Made by a program: the position numbers and the translations under genes
Shown: positions 51,937 through 61,306 of the stretch, one piece after another
How positions within the stretch are numbered: position 1 is the first letter of the stretch
Layout of the letters: each line of letters begins with the position of its first letter
Notes under the pieces: model-generated
Databases searched by the model: none
What the model was told of the DNA's origin: nothing
What the model saw: only the letters and a program-made list of their open reading frames with translations
Assembly: GCF_900102215.1 (NCBI RefSeq)
Contig: NZ_FNBG01000016.1
Location: 1-64,000, forward strand
DNA length: 64,000 bases
Direction of reading: 5' to 3'
From: Fontibacillus panacisegetis
GTDB lineage: Bacteria > Bacillota > Bacilli > Paenibacillales > Paenibacillaceae

Positions 51937-51988
51937 AAAAGAGGTGTCCAAAAGCCATAACAAAATGGCTCTGGCACCTCTTTTATAA
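51937..51988. terminator. Rho-independent terminator
   Basis: AAAGAGGTG...AAGCCAT and ATGGCT...CACCTCTTTT form a long stem around AACAAA, with T-rich ends on the plus strand and A-rich DNA on the other side. It ends the small LSm-like gene read from the right. Confidence 0.7.
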
Positions 51989-52013
51989 TTGTCCGGTAAA
52001 TGAATTATTTTGA

Positions 52014-52247
52014 TCAGATAAGTGCGATGGCAAGTAGGGTGAAAAGGCTTAATGTCAAAATATCATTAGCAGCAGAGTATGGGTACGGATAAAAAGCAGA
52101 TGTTTGCACATTTCCTCTAGACATTGGACGTAAATAAACATAATTGTGGTCGACATCAACGATTGTTCCTTTATAATGACTTCCGTCTCTAGTCAAGATA
52201 CGAACATTTCTATTCTTCAAACGCATACAGTTATAATAGGCTTCCAT
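52014..52247 (-). CDS. Small LSm-like protein with C-terminal hydrophobic segment
   Basis: The 77-residue protein contains KNRNVRILTRDGSHYKGTIVDVDHNYVYLRP, similar to the Sm-like motif arrangement (G-x-x-Y-x-G-x-(I/V)-x-x-V-D), then a Tyr/Pro linker and a hydrophobic tail (ILTLSLFTLLAIAL). Its function is unknown. I chose ATG at 52247 because AAAGGAGG is 10 bases upstream; the ATG at 52259 directly abuts the ribosome site. Confidence 0.6.
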   Translation of the reverse strand: MEAYYNCMRLKNRNVRILTRDGSHYKGTIVDVDHNYVYLRPMSRGNVQTSAFYPYPYSAANDILTLSLFTLLAIALI

Positions 52248-52323
52248 GTATTCACTCATCCTCCTTTGTATTAGGTTATGAGGAGAATGTGTGATGGTAA
52301 CGGCTATGATACATTTCGCAGGA

Positions 52324-54594
52324 TTAATTGTAATGGATGCCGATATCATCAAGCATAATGATACCTGGCCCTCCGTTAATCCGGAAGGTCAATCGCTTGA
52401 TTCCTCCAGAGAGATCGATTACTGGATTAGCCTCGGTAAATGAAGACAGAGGGATCATATAAGTTTGAAATACGGCTTCTGTCGGGTCTTTATATTTACC
52501 GTCTGACAAGTTAAGATCCAGCCAGGGAAGTAAAGTGTATCTGGTTTCGGGAAGTGGCGAGATACTCATGAATCTGGACAAGGGCTGGTGAGATATTACG
52601 CCATCCACGCTTTCAATTTCCACATCGATATCAAGTTTTGATAATTCGTCGATCTCTGTCTCAAGCTTAGTTTCCAGCTCGTAGCTGCGATCCGATAATG
52701 AGAAGGAGAGATATTGCGATTTCGATGAATTCGTAACCTCATCACCCGAAGGAGCCGCATGCTTCCAGCTAATACTGTAGGTCGAGGCTGCCGTTTCTTC
52801 ACCATCTCTTTCGAGTACGGCTCCGCGTGTCCCTTTACCCGATCGGCTTCGATTTTTAGCTTCTTCTTCTTTCCACTTAACTTCCTTGCCAACTGCTGTT
52901 CCACCTTGCGGAATGCTCATCCGATTAGCATCTTCATCGAAGCGAGCCCAAGGAACAAATTGTCCGCTCTCATACCGATTTAAATAGGATGTCTCCGGCA
53001 ACCAGTGAAGGCCAGTACGATAATCATGAAATAAAGGAAGATATTGCTCCTGTTCATGAAGTGTTGCCTCAAGAAAAGCAGAAATATATACTTTTGCAAT
53101 TTTTCTTTGTTCTTCTGCAGACAACATTCCTTTCCGGCTTAACAGAATACCCTTCGGATAGCTTATATCATGTCCGCCCCATCCACTGTTAAATTGACTA
53201 TGGTTCGCATCAGCAATGTACAGGGAAGCTTTGAAGTCTGTTGTATTTTTGGTGAACGTAGTACGGGCGTATTGGCGTTCTCCATCAAAATCTTTCACAT
53301 CACCGTCACGTGCGCCCTGGAGAGTCAGGTAGTTCACATCCTGCAATTTGGTGTACATTCCATCGATTTTTTTATCGGTTGGTGCAATAGCGGCAACTGC
53401 TTGAATGTTATATTCATCTATATCATCTAATGTAGTATCCAAAGCAAACCAACGCTTGTAATCCGCTGCCATTGCTACAGCTTGCCCTCCACGTGAATGA
53501 CCAATCAAGCCAATCTGAGAAAAGTCCACCTTATTATAAAAAGAGGTGCTTGGATCGACTGCGAATTTATCAATTTGCTGTAAATGCTTCAAAAGAATCC
53601 AGGCACGAGTTTGCATATCATTATCCGGAATACCCGTCCATACAGAATAATTAAGAAAATTTTCGTCTACCGATACCGCAATAAATCCGCGGCTCGCAAG
53701 AAGCTCTCCGAGATAGGCATAACCGTCATCAGAGTAGTCTTCCATCAAATGATTGCCATGAACGATCAGGACAAGCGGAAATGCACCCGTTCCTTCAGGC
53801 ATCCATACTCTTCCGTTAAGGGGGAGAGCAGCTTGATTAAAGCCCCAGTATACGGTTCTGAATTTGGACCATTTTGTAATATATGTGCTCGCGTCCACAG
53901 AATCAGAGACTAGATCAACTCTCTTGCCAAATTCAGCTTGCCATACATCGTTGCCGCTTCCGTAATTGAAATGCTGTACTTTATATGGACCATTCTCAGC
54001 AGGGTTCTCGGATGACATTTCATCTACTGAATCCATTTGAATAACGGCAGCATTCTCATATTTGCTAGGCCACAGTACGATGGTTATACAGGCTGTGAAG
54101 ATCACTGCAACAAAGCCTATTTTGTTATATAGGTTTACTCTTTTATTCATGAGCAGGCCGAAGGATAATCCAATAAGCAATCCGGCAATCATAATAGCTA
54201 TTGAGATATATGCTGCAACAATAAAGTCCTGATCCTCTATGAAAAAGGCGACAAATGAAGCTGCCCAGCTAAAAATGGCAGAGCCTGCGAATAATCTGGG
54301 GACAGGTAATCCCGTCAATGCTAGTAAAATTGCGATAGCATGAGATATTACATACATGGCTGTTGTACCGGCCAATGCGAACAGCATGATATCGATGAGG
54401 GCTCCAAAGCCAGTAGGCATTCCCATCGCAGATAATGAAAACACGAAGATGCCGGCCCCCCATGGGCCGGCAATGCTGCTACGCCAAAAGGCGGTATCGT
54501 ATCGGTAGGTTTGTCGTACTCTGTTTGCCAGCTTAGCACGAAACGGAATTTTCGGTTTTTTTACAACATACTCAGTTCCTAATTGAATCTCCAT
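52324..54594 (-). CDS. Large membrane-anchored alpha/beta hydrolase
   Basis: The 756-residue protein has several membrane spans in the first 180 residues, then an alpha/beta hydrolase domain (about 235-500) with the oxyanion strand LVLIVHGNHLMEDY and the nucleophile elbow GLIGHSRGGQAVAMA. Candidate Asp and His lie in YLTLQGARDGDV and IADANHSQFNSGWGG. A C-terminal beta-rich region follows. It resembles bacterial PET-hydrolase/chlorophyllase-like lipases in the core only. The substrate is unknown. ATG at 54594 follows TTGGAGG. Confidence 0.82.
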   Translation of the reverse strand: MEIQLGTEYVVKKPKIPFRAKLANRVRQTYRYDTAFWRSSIAGPWGAGIFVFSLSAMGMPTGFGALIDIMLFALAGTTAMYVISHAIAILLALTGLPVPRLFAGSAIFSWAASFVAFFIEDQDFIVAAYISIAIMIAGLLIGLSFGLLMNKRVNLYNKIGFVAVIFTACITIVLWPSKYENAAVIQMDSVDEMSSENPAENGPYKVQHFNYGSGNDVWQAEFGKRVDLVSDSVDASTYITKWSKFRTVYWGFNQAALPLNGRVWMPEGTGAFPLVLIVHGNHLMEDYSDDGYAYLGELLASRGFIAVSVDENFLNYSVWTGIPDNDMQTRAWILLKHLQQIDKFAVDPSTSFYNKVDFSQIGLIGHSRGGQAVAMAADYKRWFALDTTLDDIDEYNIQAVAAIAPTDKKIDGMYTKLQDVNYLTLQGARDGDVKDFDGERQYARTTFTKNTTDFKASLYIADANHSQFNSGWGGHDISYPKGILLSRKGMLSAEEQRKIAKVYISAFLEATLHEQEQYLPLFHDYRTGLHWLPETSYLNRYESGQFVPWARFDEDANRMSIPQGGTAVGKEVKWKEEEAKNRSRSGKGTRGAVLERDGEETAASTYSISWKHAAPSGDEVTNSSKSQYLSFSLSDRSYELETKLETEIDELSKLDIDVEIESVDGVISHQPLSRFMSISPLPETRYTLLPWLDLNLSDGKYKDPTEAVFQTYMIPLSSFTEANPVIDLSGGIKRLTFRINGGPGIIMLDDIGIHYN

Positions 54595-54684
54595 AATTTC
54601 CTCCAAAAGGCAGGCCAGGATTTATAAAACCCGATAACACTCATTTTATCACGGCGGTGTTAACGGAGATACAGGAGAAATCAG

Positions 54685-56034
54685 TTAATCCTTATTCGAT
54701 TTCGGTTGGAAGCGGAATTTGGACCATATTGTTAAGACAACGAACACAACAAGACAAATACCTATACTAATCTGGTTCTGAGCATCAAACAAGAAGAACA
54801 GAGCGATAATGGATAGACAGCAAATTCCGAAAAGAGTGATGTAAGGATATCCCCAGAGCTTGAAGGTTGGTTTGGAAGGATATTGTTTTCTAAGCTTAAG
54901 CTGGGCAATACATATGCTGATCCATACAAGCAGCACGACAAAGCCAGGAACAGCCATTAGCAGACGGAACAATCCCTCTTGTGCAAAATAAGCAATCATG
55001 GAACCGAGTATTAAGACAATAGCGCTTAATCTAAGGCTGTTTACTGGAACTCCTTTGGATGATAGGCGAGCTAATGATGGTGGTGCCTCTCCGCCGACGG
55101 CCATAGAATGAAGCATACGTGTTGCCCCGTAAATCCCGGAGTTTGCGGCTGATAATACAGCCGTGATCAGTATGAAATTCATCAAATGTGCAGAGCCTTG
55201 AAGTCCTGCGGAAGTGAGCACCTGTACGAAAGGACTGGCGTTCTCATTCAGACTGTTCCACGGAATTAATGTACAAATGACAAGAATGGGCAGCGTATAA
55301 AACAATATGACTCGTAAAATAAAGCTTTTTACAACCCTAGGCAGCACTTTTTCTGCATTCTGTGTTTCAGATAACGTAATCCCGATCAGTTCTGATCCGC
55401 CATAAGAGAACATGACAACAAGCAGGGCTGAGAAAATCGCTGCATATCCGTTAGGAAAAAAACCACCGTATTTGGTTAGGTTATGCAGGCCTGTGGTCTC
55501 TGCTCCAGGAATGATCCCAAATACAATTCCAGCACCTAATACGATAAAAACAATAATCATACCTATTTTGATTGCGGCAAGCCAAAATTCAAATTCACCG
55601 TAGCCGCCAACACTCAACATATTTATAGCTACGATAAACAATGCGCAGACCAGGCTAAGAATCCACAGTGGGATATCAGGCAGCCAAAATTGCAGAAAGC
55701 TTCCCGCAGCGATAATCTCGATTACACAGACCGAGTACCACATGAAGCAATAGAGCCAACCAACAACGAAGGAAACACGTTCCCCCATAGCATTCCGTAT
55801 AAAATCTTTCATGTTTAGTCCAGGGTAAACCGTTGCCATTTCAGCAATAGCCCCCATCACAATAAGGAGAAGCAGACCCGCAAATGCGTAGGAGAATACA
55901 ACTCCAGGGCCAGCCAAGCTTACAGTTTCCGCGCTTCCCTTAAAGATGCCCGTACCGATAACTCCCCCCATAGCCATAAAGCTGATATGGCGTGGCAGAA
56001 GTCCTTTTTGCAGTGATGTTGGATTTGATTTCAA
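54685..56034 (-). CDS. Amino-acid permease (APC superfamily, AAT type)
   Basis: A 449-residue, 12-span transporter with the APC signature ISFMAMGGVIGTGIFKGSA, AGLLLLIVMGAIAEMA, and the consensus element FSYGGSELIGITLSETQNAEKVLP. It imports an amino acid with H+; the specific one cannot be told. The start is TTG at 56034 with AGGAGG seven bases upstream. Single gene, divergent from an MFS exporter. Confidence 0.9.
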   Translation of the reverse strand: MKSNPTSLQKGLLPRHISFMAMGGVIGTGIFKGSAETVSLAGPGVVFSYAFAGLLLLIVMGAIAEMATVYPGLNMKDFIRNAMGERVSFVVGWLYCFMWYSVCVIEIIAAGSFLQFWLPDIPLWILSLVCALFIVAINMLSVGGYGEFEFWLAAIKIGMIIVFIVLGAGIVFGIIPGAETTGLHNLTKYGGFFPNGYAAIFSALLVVMFSYGGSELIGITLSETQNAEKVLPRVVKSFILRVILFYTLPILVICTLIPWNSLNENASPFVQVLTSAGLQGSAHLMNFILITAVLSAANSGIYGATRMLHSMAVGGEAPPSLARLSSKGVPVNSLRLSAIVLILGSMIAYFAQEGLFRLLMAVPGFVVLLVWISICIAQLKLRKQYPSKPTFKLWGYPYITLFGICCLSIIALFFLFDAQNQISIGICLVVFVVLTIWSKFRFQPKSNKD

Positions 56035-56228
56035 ATCTATAAGCCTCCTGAAAATCTAGAGTTCGATGCACTTTTGATGTACAGATCATATTACAACAAA
56101 ACCTGGTGTGAAGGAAATGACATTACTTTACACTAATGAAGTGATATAGTATGATCACTTAACATAATTGATCGTTGTTCAATTTTATCATTTGGTTAAA
56201 ATTTACATAATTTAAGAAGGTGTGCTTC

Positions 56229-57467
56229 ATGTTTAAAGCTTTTAAAGGCATTCATCCATTATCATGGACGATCATAGTGGGTACGATTTTTGGCCGTATG
56301 GGAACATCTATGAGCATCCCGTTCCTGTCCATTTATTTGATCAAATCATTAGGAGCATCCCCTTCAGAGACAGGCATAGTCGTAGCGGTCAGCTCCCTCA
56401 TTGGGGTATTTGCCAGCTTTTATGGCGGATATATCTCGGATGTAATCGGGCGAAGGTCGGTGATGTTCATCTCCGTATTTGGCTGGGCATTCGTATTTAT
56501 TGGATTTGCGCTTGCAGACGAGATTTGGATGTTCTTTGTTGTGAATGCACTTAACGGATTGTGCAGAGCTTTATTTGAGCCGACATCGCGTGCATTGCTT
56601 GCTGACATTACACCTAAAGAAAATAAGCTTCTTGTATTCAACCTCCGATATGCGGCTATTAACCTAGGTGTAGTCGTCGGACCGATCCTTGGACTTCAAT
56701 TAGGTTTGTCGTCATCAGGGGGAGCCTTCTATATTGCCGGTCTCATCTATTTCTTGTATGGCATTGTATTGGTCATTCAATTCCTGATCAACTCTCAGAT
56801 GGGGAGAAAGGCTGAGCGCAGTGAAGCGGACAAGCTCTCTTTAGCTGGAGCCATGAGAGTTACAGGAAGCGATCGCACGTTTGTGTACGTGTTGATTGGG
56901 ATGATTTTTTGCGTGCTTGGATATGGACATTTTAGTTCGACGTTGCCACAGTACATGGAAATGAGTCCTGATATTACGGACGGAGCTAAATGGTTCAGCT
57001 ATATGCTATCCTTAAACGCCGTTGTTGTCCTGATCGTTCAGTTTCCACTTGTCCGAATGGCCAGTCGCTTCTCGCCAATCACTCCTCTAATTGTTGGGAA
57101 TATATTTGTCTCATGCAGTTTGTTTGTTTTCGGGGCATTCCATACCGTGTCCGCTTTTTTGATAGGGGTTGTTATTTTCACGGTTGGAGAAGTTTTGATG
57201 TTTACAATGACCGATGTGCTGGTAGATCAAATCGCCAAGCCGGAATTAAGAGGGACTTATTTCGGAGTTTTCGGTTTTAACAATCTCGGTAACGTTATAG
57301 CTCCGTTGCTAGGCGGGTATTTGCTGGATATATACGGATCATCCTCGTCGGTTCTTATTTTTACGATTGTTGCACTGACCACAGCATTTGGATTACCGTT
57401 TCTTCTTTTGGGACGCAGGCATATGCATATGCAACAAGTGCAAGAAGAATATGCTGAGAAGATGTGA
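56229..57467 (+). CDS. MFS transporter, drug-efflux type
   Basis: The 412-residue, 12-span protein has the MFS loop motif GGYISDVIGRRSVMF between spans 2 and 3 and the motif LRYAAINLGVVVGPILG in span 5 (motif C type, typical of antiporters exporting drugs). The ATG at 56229 follows AAGAAGG eight bases upstream; the GTG at 56220 overlaps that site. A terminator follows. Confidence 0.9.
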   Translation: MFKAFKGIHPLSWTIIVGTIFGRMGTSMSIPFLSIYLIKSLGASPSETGIVVAVSSLIGVFASFYGGYISDVIGRRSVMFISVFGWAFVFIGFALADEIWMFFVVNALNGLCRALFEPTSRALLADITPKENKLLVFNLRYAAINLGVVVGPILGLQLGLSSSGGAFYIAGLIYFLYGIVLVIQFLINSQMGRKAERSEADKLSLAGAMRVTGSDRTFVYVLIGMIFCVLGYGHFSSTLPQYMEMSPDITDGAKWFSYMLSLNAVVVLIVQFPLVRMASRFSPITPLIVGNIFVSCSLFVFGAFHTVSAFLIGVVIFTVGEVLMFTMTDVLVDQIAKPELRGTYFGVFGFNNLGNVIAPLLGGYLLDIYGSSSSVLIFTIVALTTAFGLPFLLLGRRHMHMQQVQEEYAEKM

Positions 57468-57492
57468 AGGAAGCTTCAAATAGAATGATCGT

Positions 57493-57530
57493 AAGCCCGT
57501 CGTTGAATAAGCGACGGGTTTATTTTGTAA
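57493..57530 (+). terminator. Rho-independent terminator after the MFS gene
   Basis: AAGCCCGTCG and CGACGGGTTT pair with a short AT loop (57493-57521), followed by ATTTTG. Confidence 0.85.
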
Positions 57531-57720
57531 GTAGAAAACAAACAAATTAAATTGATTTTGATCTATACAGGGGTTACCTTGCCAGAGGGATAAGCGGAGA
57601 ACACATTACTCGACTATAGCAATATCCAGAGAGTGTTAGTATAATGCGCCATTGCCCACACTTCTCATTCGCTATTTCATAAGATATTAGGATCATGATA
57701 TCGAATGGAAAGGTGGCTAC

Positions 57721-58074
57721 ATGGTGCGGAAAACATCTCAAAAGCGGAGTACAGGAACAAGAAGTCAAAGACATGTGCATGAGTTCGAAGGAAGTACAAA
57801 ACTTGCTGAGCAAGGCGCTGACAGACATAACCACCGATTTGCAGGAGTTACAGGGCAAGCAATTCGTGCTGGCAACAGTCATGTTCACGAAATTGACTTA
57901 TCGAAAACTGACTTTTTGAATCATTTTCACAATCTCAAGAGGATCAGAACTGGACCTGCCATTCCTGTAGGAAACGGTAAGCATGTTCATTTCGTAACAG
58001 GATCGACAACAGTAAATGATGGACATAGACATCAGTTTAATTTTGCAACATTAATCGATAGACCACTCGTATAA
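57721..58074 (+). CDS. ymaF: YmaF-family His-rich protein
   Basis: The 117-residue protein has repeated His-x-His clusters (RHVHEFEGST, DRHNHRFAGVTG, GNSHVHEID, GKHVHFVTGST, DGHRHQFNF), the diagnostic pattern of YmaF. The spaced His pairs suggest metal binding, though the function is unproven. The ATG follows AAAGGTGG. It stands alone between a terminator and a repeat-rich gap. Confidence 0.85.
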   Translation: MVRKTSQKRSTGTRSQRHVHEFEGSTKLAEQGADRHNHRFAGVTGQAIRAGNSHVHEIDLSKTDFLNHFHNLKRIRTGPAIPVGNGKHVHFVTGSTTVNDGHRHQFNFATLIDRPLV

Positions 58075-58119
58075 ATATAAATGGAGTTAGCAATTGATGA
58101 AGTATGGAGAGCAGAACTA

Positions 58120-58308
58120 TTTCCTGCAAAAGTACATCTTTTCTAAAAAAATAAGCTTGAATTAGCAAAATAACTGCAAAAGTACATCTATATCTCACTT
58201 AGTTTACTTTCCTGACCAAACTAGCATAGGATTCCTGCATTTTTGCATTTTTTTTACTTCATCGAGATTGTTCTCTTATGAAAGCCTGCACTTTTGCAGG
58301 CTTTTACT
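58120..58308. repeat. Dispersed TGCA-palindrome repeat, copy D (divergent)
   Basis: CTGCAAAAGTACATCT occurs twice (about 58123 and 58171), CCTGCATTTTTGCA lies near 58234, and AAAGCCTGCACTTTTGCAGGCTTTT-type palindrome sits at 58282-58306. It shares the motif but not the order of the copies at 9812, 14131 and 27549. No gene is seen between 58075 and 58526; the last palindrome could also serve as a terminator. Confidence 0.55.
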
Positions 58309-58526
58309 TTCGTGTGAAACATAAATGCATATATAGTGTTCAATTCTTACATCGGGCCATCATGTATCTATAGTCGCAAACAATAGCATGAACATTGTAG
58401 TACCAGACTGTAGCTGTACAATATTTCGTTGCATGCTCGTCAAGATTGTCCGCATAATCGTCCAAGGTCCCTCATAGACATGTTATCAGTTTAGGAAATC
58501 AACTTGCAGAGGGGATGGATGTTCTC

Positions 58527-59693
58527 ATGCGTCGGATCACAATGATGTTAACCATCGTGATAGTGCTAAGCATGGTACTTGCGGCATGTGGAAAAAAAGA
58601 CGCCGCGGGTGTTGTCAAGGATTTGGACAAAGTCGTTACGAAGTTGGAGAGTTACCAGGGTGCTGGCACCATGACGCTGTATACTGGTGATAAGCCCCAA
58701 GAGTACAAGGTAGAGGTGTGGTATCAGAACCCTTCTTTTTACCGGATTGCGCTTACGAATGCAGAGAAGGATGTAACTCAAATTGTACTTCGCAATGAGC
58801 AGGGGGTGTACGTGTTGACGCCTAGCCTGAACAAGAGCTTCCGCTTCCAGAGTGATTGGCCGGAGAATCAAGGGCAGGTGTATCTTTACCAGACTCTAGT
58901 ACGCAGCATTCTAAGCGATAATTCACGGCAATTTGTAGACGATAAAGAGAGCTATGTTTTTGAGGTGGCGGCTAATTACAATACGCATGCTCTCGTCCGT
59001 CAAAAAATATGGCTGGCAAAAAACGATTACGCGCCAAAACAGGTTCAAGTATCAGATGCACAGGCTAAAGTGGTTGTTGAGGTGAAGTTCGATAAATTTG
59101 ATTTTGATGCAAAATTTGATAATAAATCGTTTGATATGCAGCATAATCTGGATACAGCGGCACGGGATTCGCAAGGAACGATGCTTGAGGTTGATGAGAA
59201 TGGAATGCTGGTTGAAAAGTCAGCAGCAGGTACGAATGGTAGTAATCAAGAGTTCCAGGATGATTGGACGGCGCAAGGCGAAGGAACTGGGGAGCCTGTT
59301 GCAGGTCCGGAGGGCTCGGATTCTTCAACAGCACAATCATTGCCAGCCTTGTCAGATCCGTTTGGAGTAATTATTCCGACTTATCTCCCTGATGGCGTAG
59401 TATACAAAGATGACAAAGTCGTTGATGATAGTGAGCGAAGCCTGGTATTACTGAGATACGACGGTACATATCAATTCACGCTCTCGGAATCAAGATCTCC
59501 TGACCGAACTGCTTCATTAGTGGCGGGTGAATTGGTTGATCTAGGATTTACAGCTGGACTGTTGACAGGGGAGCAATTACAGACCTTGACCTGGACAATT
59601 GACGGTCTTGAATTCCGAATTACAAGTGATAATCTTCCATTAAATGAAATGGCAAAAATCGCCGCTTCTATGCAGGACCAAACGGGTAAATAA
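58527..59693 (+). CDS. ydcC: LolA-like outer-surface lipoprotein (YdcC-like)
   Basis: The 388-residue lipoprotein has a signal with lipobox VLAAC, a LolA-type beta-sheet domain (VTKLESYQGAGTMTLYT, VEVWYQNPSFYRIAL, IVLRNEQGVYVLTPSLNKSFRFQSDWP) and a second C-terminal domain. Bacillus subtilis ydcC, encoding such a protein, lies directly before alr, as here; related GerS proteins act in spore formation or germination. ATG at 58527 gives a normal signal peptide; ATG at 58515 directly abuts the GAGGGG ribosome site. Confidence 0.85.
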   Translation: MRRITMMLTIVIVLSMVLAACGKKDAAGVVKDLDKVVTKLESYQGAGTMTLYTGDKPQEYKVEVWYQNPSFYRIALTNAEKDVTQIVLRNEQGVYVLTPSLNKSFRFQSDWPENQGQVYLYQTLVRSILSDNSRQFVDDKESYVFEVAANYNTHALVRQKIWLAKNDYAPKQVQVSDAQAKVVVEVKFDKFDFDAKFDNKSFDMQHNLDTAARDSQGTMLEVDENGMLVEKSAAGTNGSNQEFQDDWTAQGEGTGEPVAGPEGSDSSTAQSLPALSDPFGVIIPTYLPDGVVYKDDKVVDDSERSLVLLRYDGTYQFTLSESRSPDRTASLVAGELVDLGFTAGLLTGEQLQTLTWTIDGLEFRITSDNLPLNEMAKIAASMQDQTGK

Positions 59694-59701
59694 TACATTA
59701 T

Positions 59702-59768
59702 AGGCGGATTGCGGAAATTTCTGATAGATGCACAGTCTAGCGGAATCCGTCTATTCGCCTCTTTCTAT
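59702..59768 (+). terminator. Imperfect terminator hairpin after ydcC
   Basis: AGGCGGATTGCGGA at 59702 pairs imperfectly with TCCGTCTATTCGCCT ending at 59760, followed by CTTTCTAT. Confidence 0.5.
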
Positions 59769-59871
59769 ATTTTGGCCTTCACACAAATTTGACAGTCGCT
59801 TCTTTGAACATTACCATTAATGTATTGTTTTAAGATTGGACTTTCAAATATTCAGAGAAGGTGACCTAGAA

Positions 59872-61056
59872 GTGCAAGTGAATTATCGACCCACCCAAGC
59901 GGAAATAAACCTAGATGCGCTGTATAACAACTATCAAGAATTGCGGCGTGGATTACCAGCTGATACGAAGTTTTTAGCCTGTGTCAAGGCCAATGCCTAT
60001 GGGCATGGAGCAGTGACTATAGCCAAAGAGCTGGAGCATTATGGTGCAGATTACTTGAGTGTAGCTTTTTTGGATGAAGCACTGGAGCTGCGGAATGCTG
60101 GTATTACTCTCCCGATTCTAATACTTGGATATACGCCGCCTGAAGGTGTACGTGTCGCATGGGAGCACGACATTACTGTGAATTTATTCAGTGAAGATGT
60201 GCTGGAGGCGATCGCAAAGCTTGATCCTTCTGAGTTTCCTAACAAGTTGAAGGCCCACATTAAGATCGACTCTGGAATGGGACGTTTAGGCCTATTGCCA
60301 GGAGAAGGTGCAGTTGCTTTTATACGCAGAGCACAACAAATTCCTCATTTGGAGGTAGAGGGAATGTTTACACATTTCGCTACAGCCGATGAAGAAGACA
60401 AGAGCTATACATTGGAGCAATATCGTCGTTTTCAGAGCGTGGTCTACGCACTGCGGGAGAATGGAATTGAAATCCCGATAATACATACGGGTAACAGTGC
60501 CACTGCCATTGATCTTCCGGATATTACTTGCCAAATGGCGAGACTCGGCATCGCTTTATATGGATTGTATCCTTCCAATGAAGTAAAGCGGGATCGGGTT
60601 AAGCTTACTCCAATTATGTCACTGAAGACTAAGGCGGTATGGGTTAAATCATTGCCGGCACGTTCTTCAATCAGTTATGGAGCAAGGTATGTAACTAGTG
60701 GAGAAGAGAAAATTGCTACCATTCCGATTGGCTATGCCGATGGATATTCCCGGATGCTTAGCGGCAAGGCGCAAGTACTGATACGTGGACACCGCGTTCC
60801 TGTTGTCGGAACGATTTGTATGGACCAATGTATGGTTTCGCTACAATCTTTAGCTGAAGAGGCTGAAGAAATTCAAGCGGGAGAAGAGGTTGTACTCATC
60901 GGCCAGCAGTCAGGTGAGGAAATCACCGCAGACGAACTGGCATCTGCTATTGGAACTATTCACTATGAGTTGATATGTATGTTGGCTCACAGAGTCTCTC
61001 GGGTGTACAAAAAGTCGGCACAATCTGACATTATTGTGAACCCGTTGTTGCCTTAA
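59872..61056 (+). CDS. alr: Alanine racemase
   Basis: The 394-residue PLP enzyme has the Lys of the Schiff base in CVKANAYGHG near residue 40, KIDSGMGRLG, HTGNSATAI, the catalytic Tyr in SISYGARY and ICMDQCMV in the C-terminal beta domain. It makes D-alanine for peptidoglycan. Start chosen at GTG 59872, eight bases after GAAGGTG; the TTG at 59836 lies before the ribosome site. Context ydcC-alr-ndoAI-ndoA is the Bacillales order. Confidence 0.95.
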   Translation: MQVNYRPTQAEINLDALYNNYQELRRGLPADTKFLACVKANAYGHGAVTIAKELEHYGADYLSVAFLDEALELRNAGITLPILILGYTPPEGVRVAWEHDITVNLFSEDVLEAIAKLDPSEFPNKLKAHIKIDSGMGRLGLLPGEGAVAFIRRAQQIPHLEVEGMFTHFATADEEDKSYTLEQYRRFQSVVYALRENGIEIPIIHTGNSATAIDLPDITCQMARLGIALYGLYPSNEVKRDRVKLTPIMSLKTKAVWVKSLPARSSISYGARYVTSGEEKIATIPIGYADGYSRMLSGKAQVLIRGHRVPVVGTICMDQCMVSLQSLAEEAEEIQAGEEVVLIGQQSGEEITADELASAIGTIHYELICMLAHRVSRVYKKSAQSDIIVNPLLP

Positions 61057-61144
61057 TTGTGACAATTGACAAAAATCAACAAAACTTTTCCTGAATATGA
61101 AGGAATTTATGTCTGGATATCGAATGATACAATAGATGGAAATG

Positions 61145-61199
61145 ATCAAGTATGTACGGCGATCACTTTTTTGATTATAATGATTGCAGCATACTTGAT
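61145..61199 (+). promoter_or_regulatory. 10-bp perfect inverted repeat upstream of ndoAI
   Basis: ATCAAGTATG at 61145-61154 and CATACTTGAT at 61190-61199 are perfect inverted copies 35 bases apart, with a weaker GATCA/TGATT pair and a TTTTTT run inside. It could be a leader hairpin or an operator pair in the 250-base gap between alr and the toxin-antitoxin genes. Confidence 0.45.
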
Positions 61200-61306
61200 A
61201 TACTCTAGGCATATACTTCTTTGTATAAATTTCCTTGAATAATGCAATACTGAGTTAGAGGGTCAAGGGATCAGGGTTGACAAGGTTTTGGGGGTGGAAG
61301 TTGAAG

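Noticed and set aside
52596..53913. Several 60-110 codon frames on both strands within the alpha/beta hydrolase gene
   Set aside because: All lie inside a long, clearly coding gene and have neither ribosome sites nor recognisable motifs.
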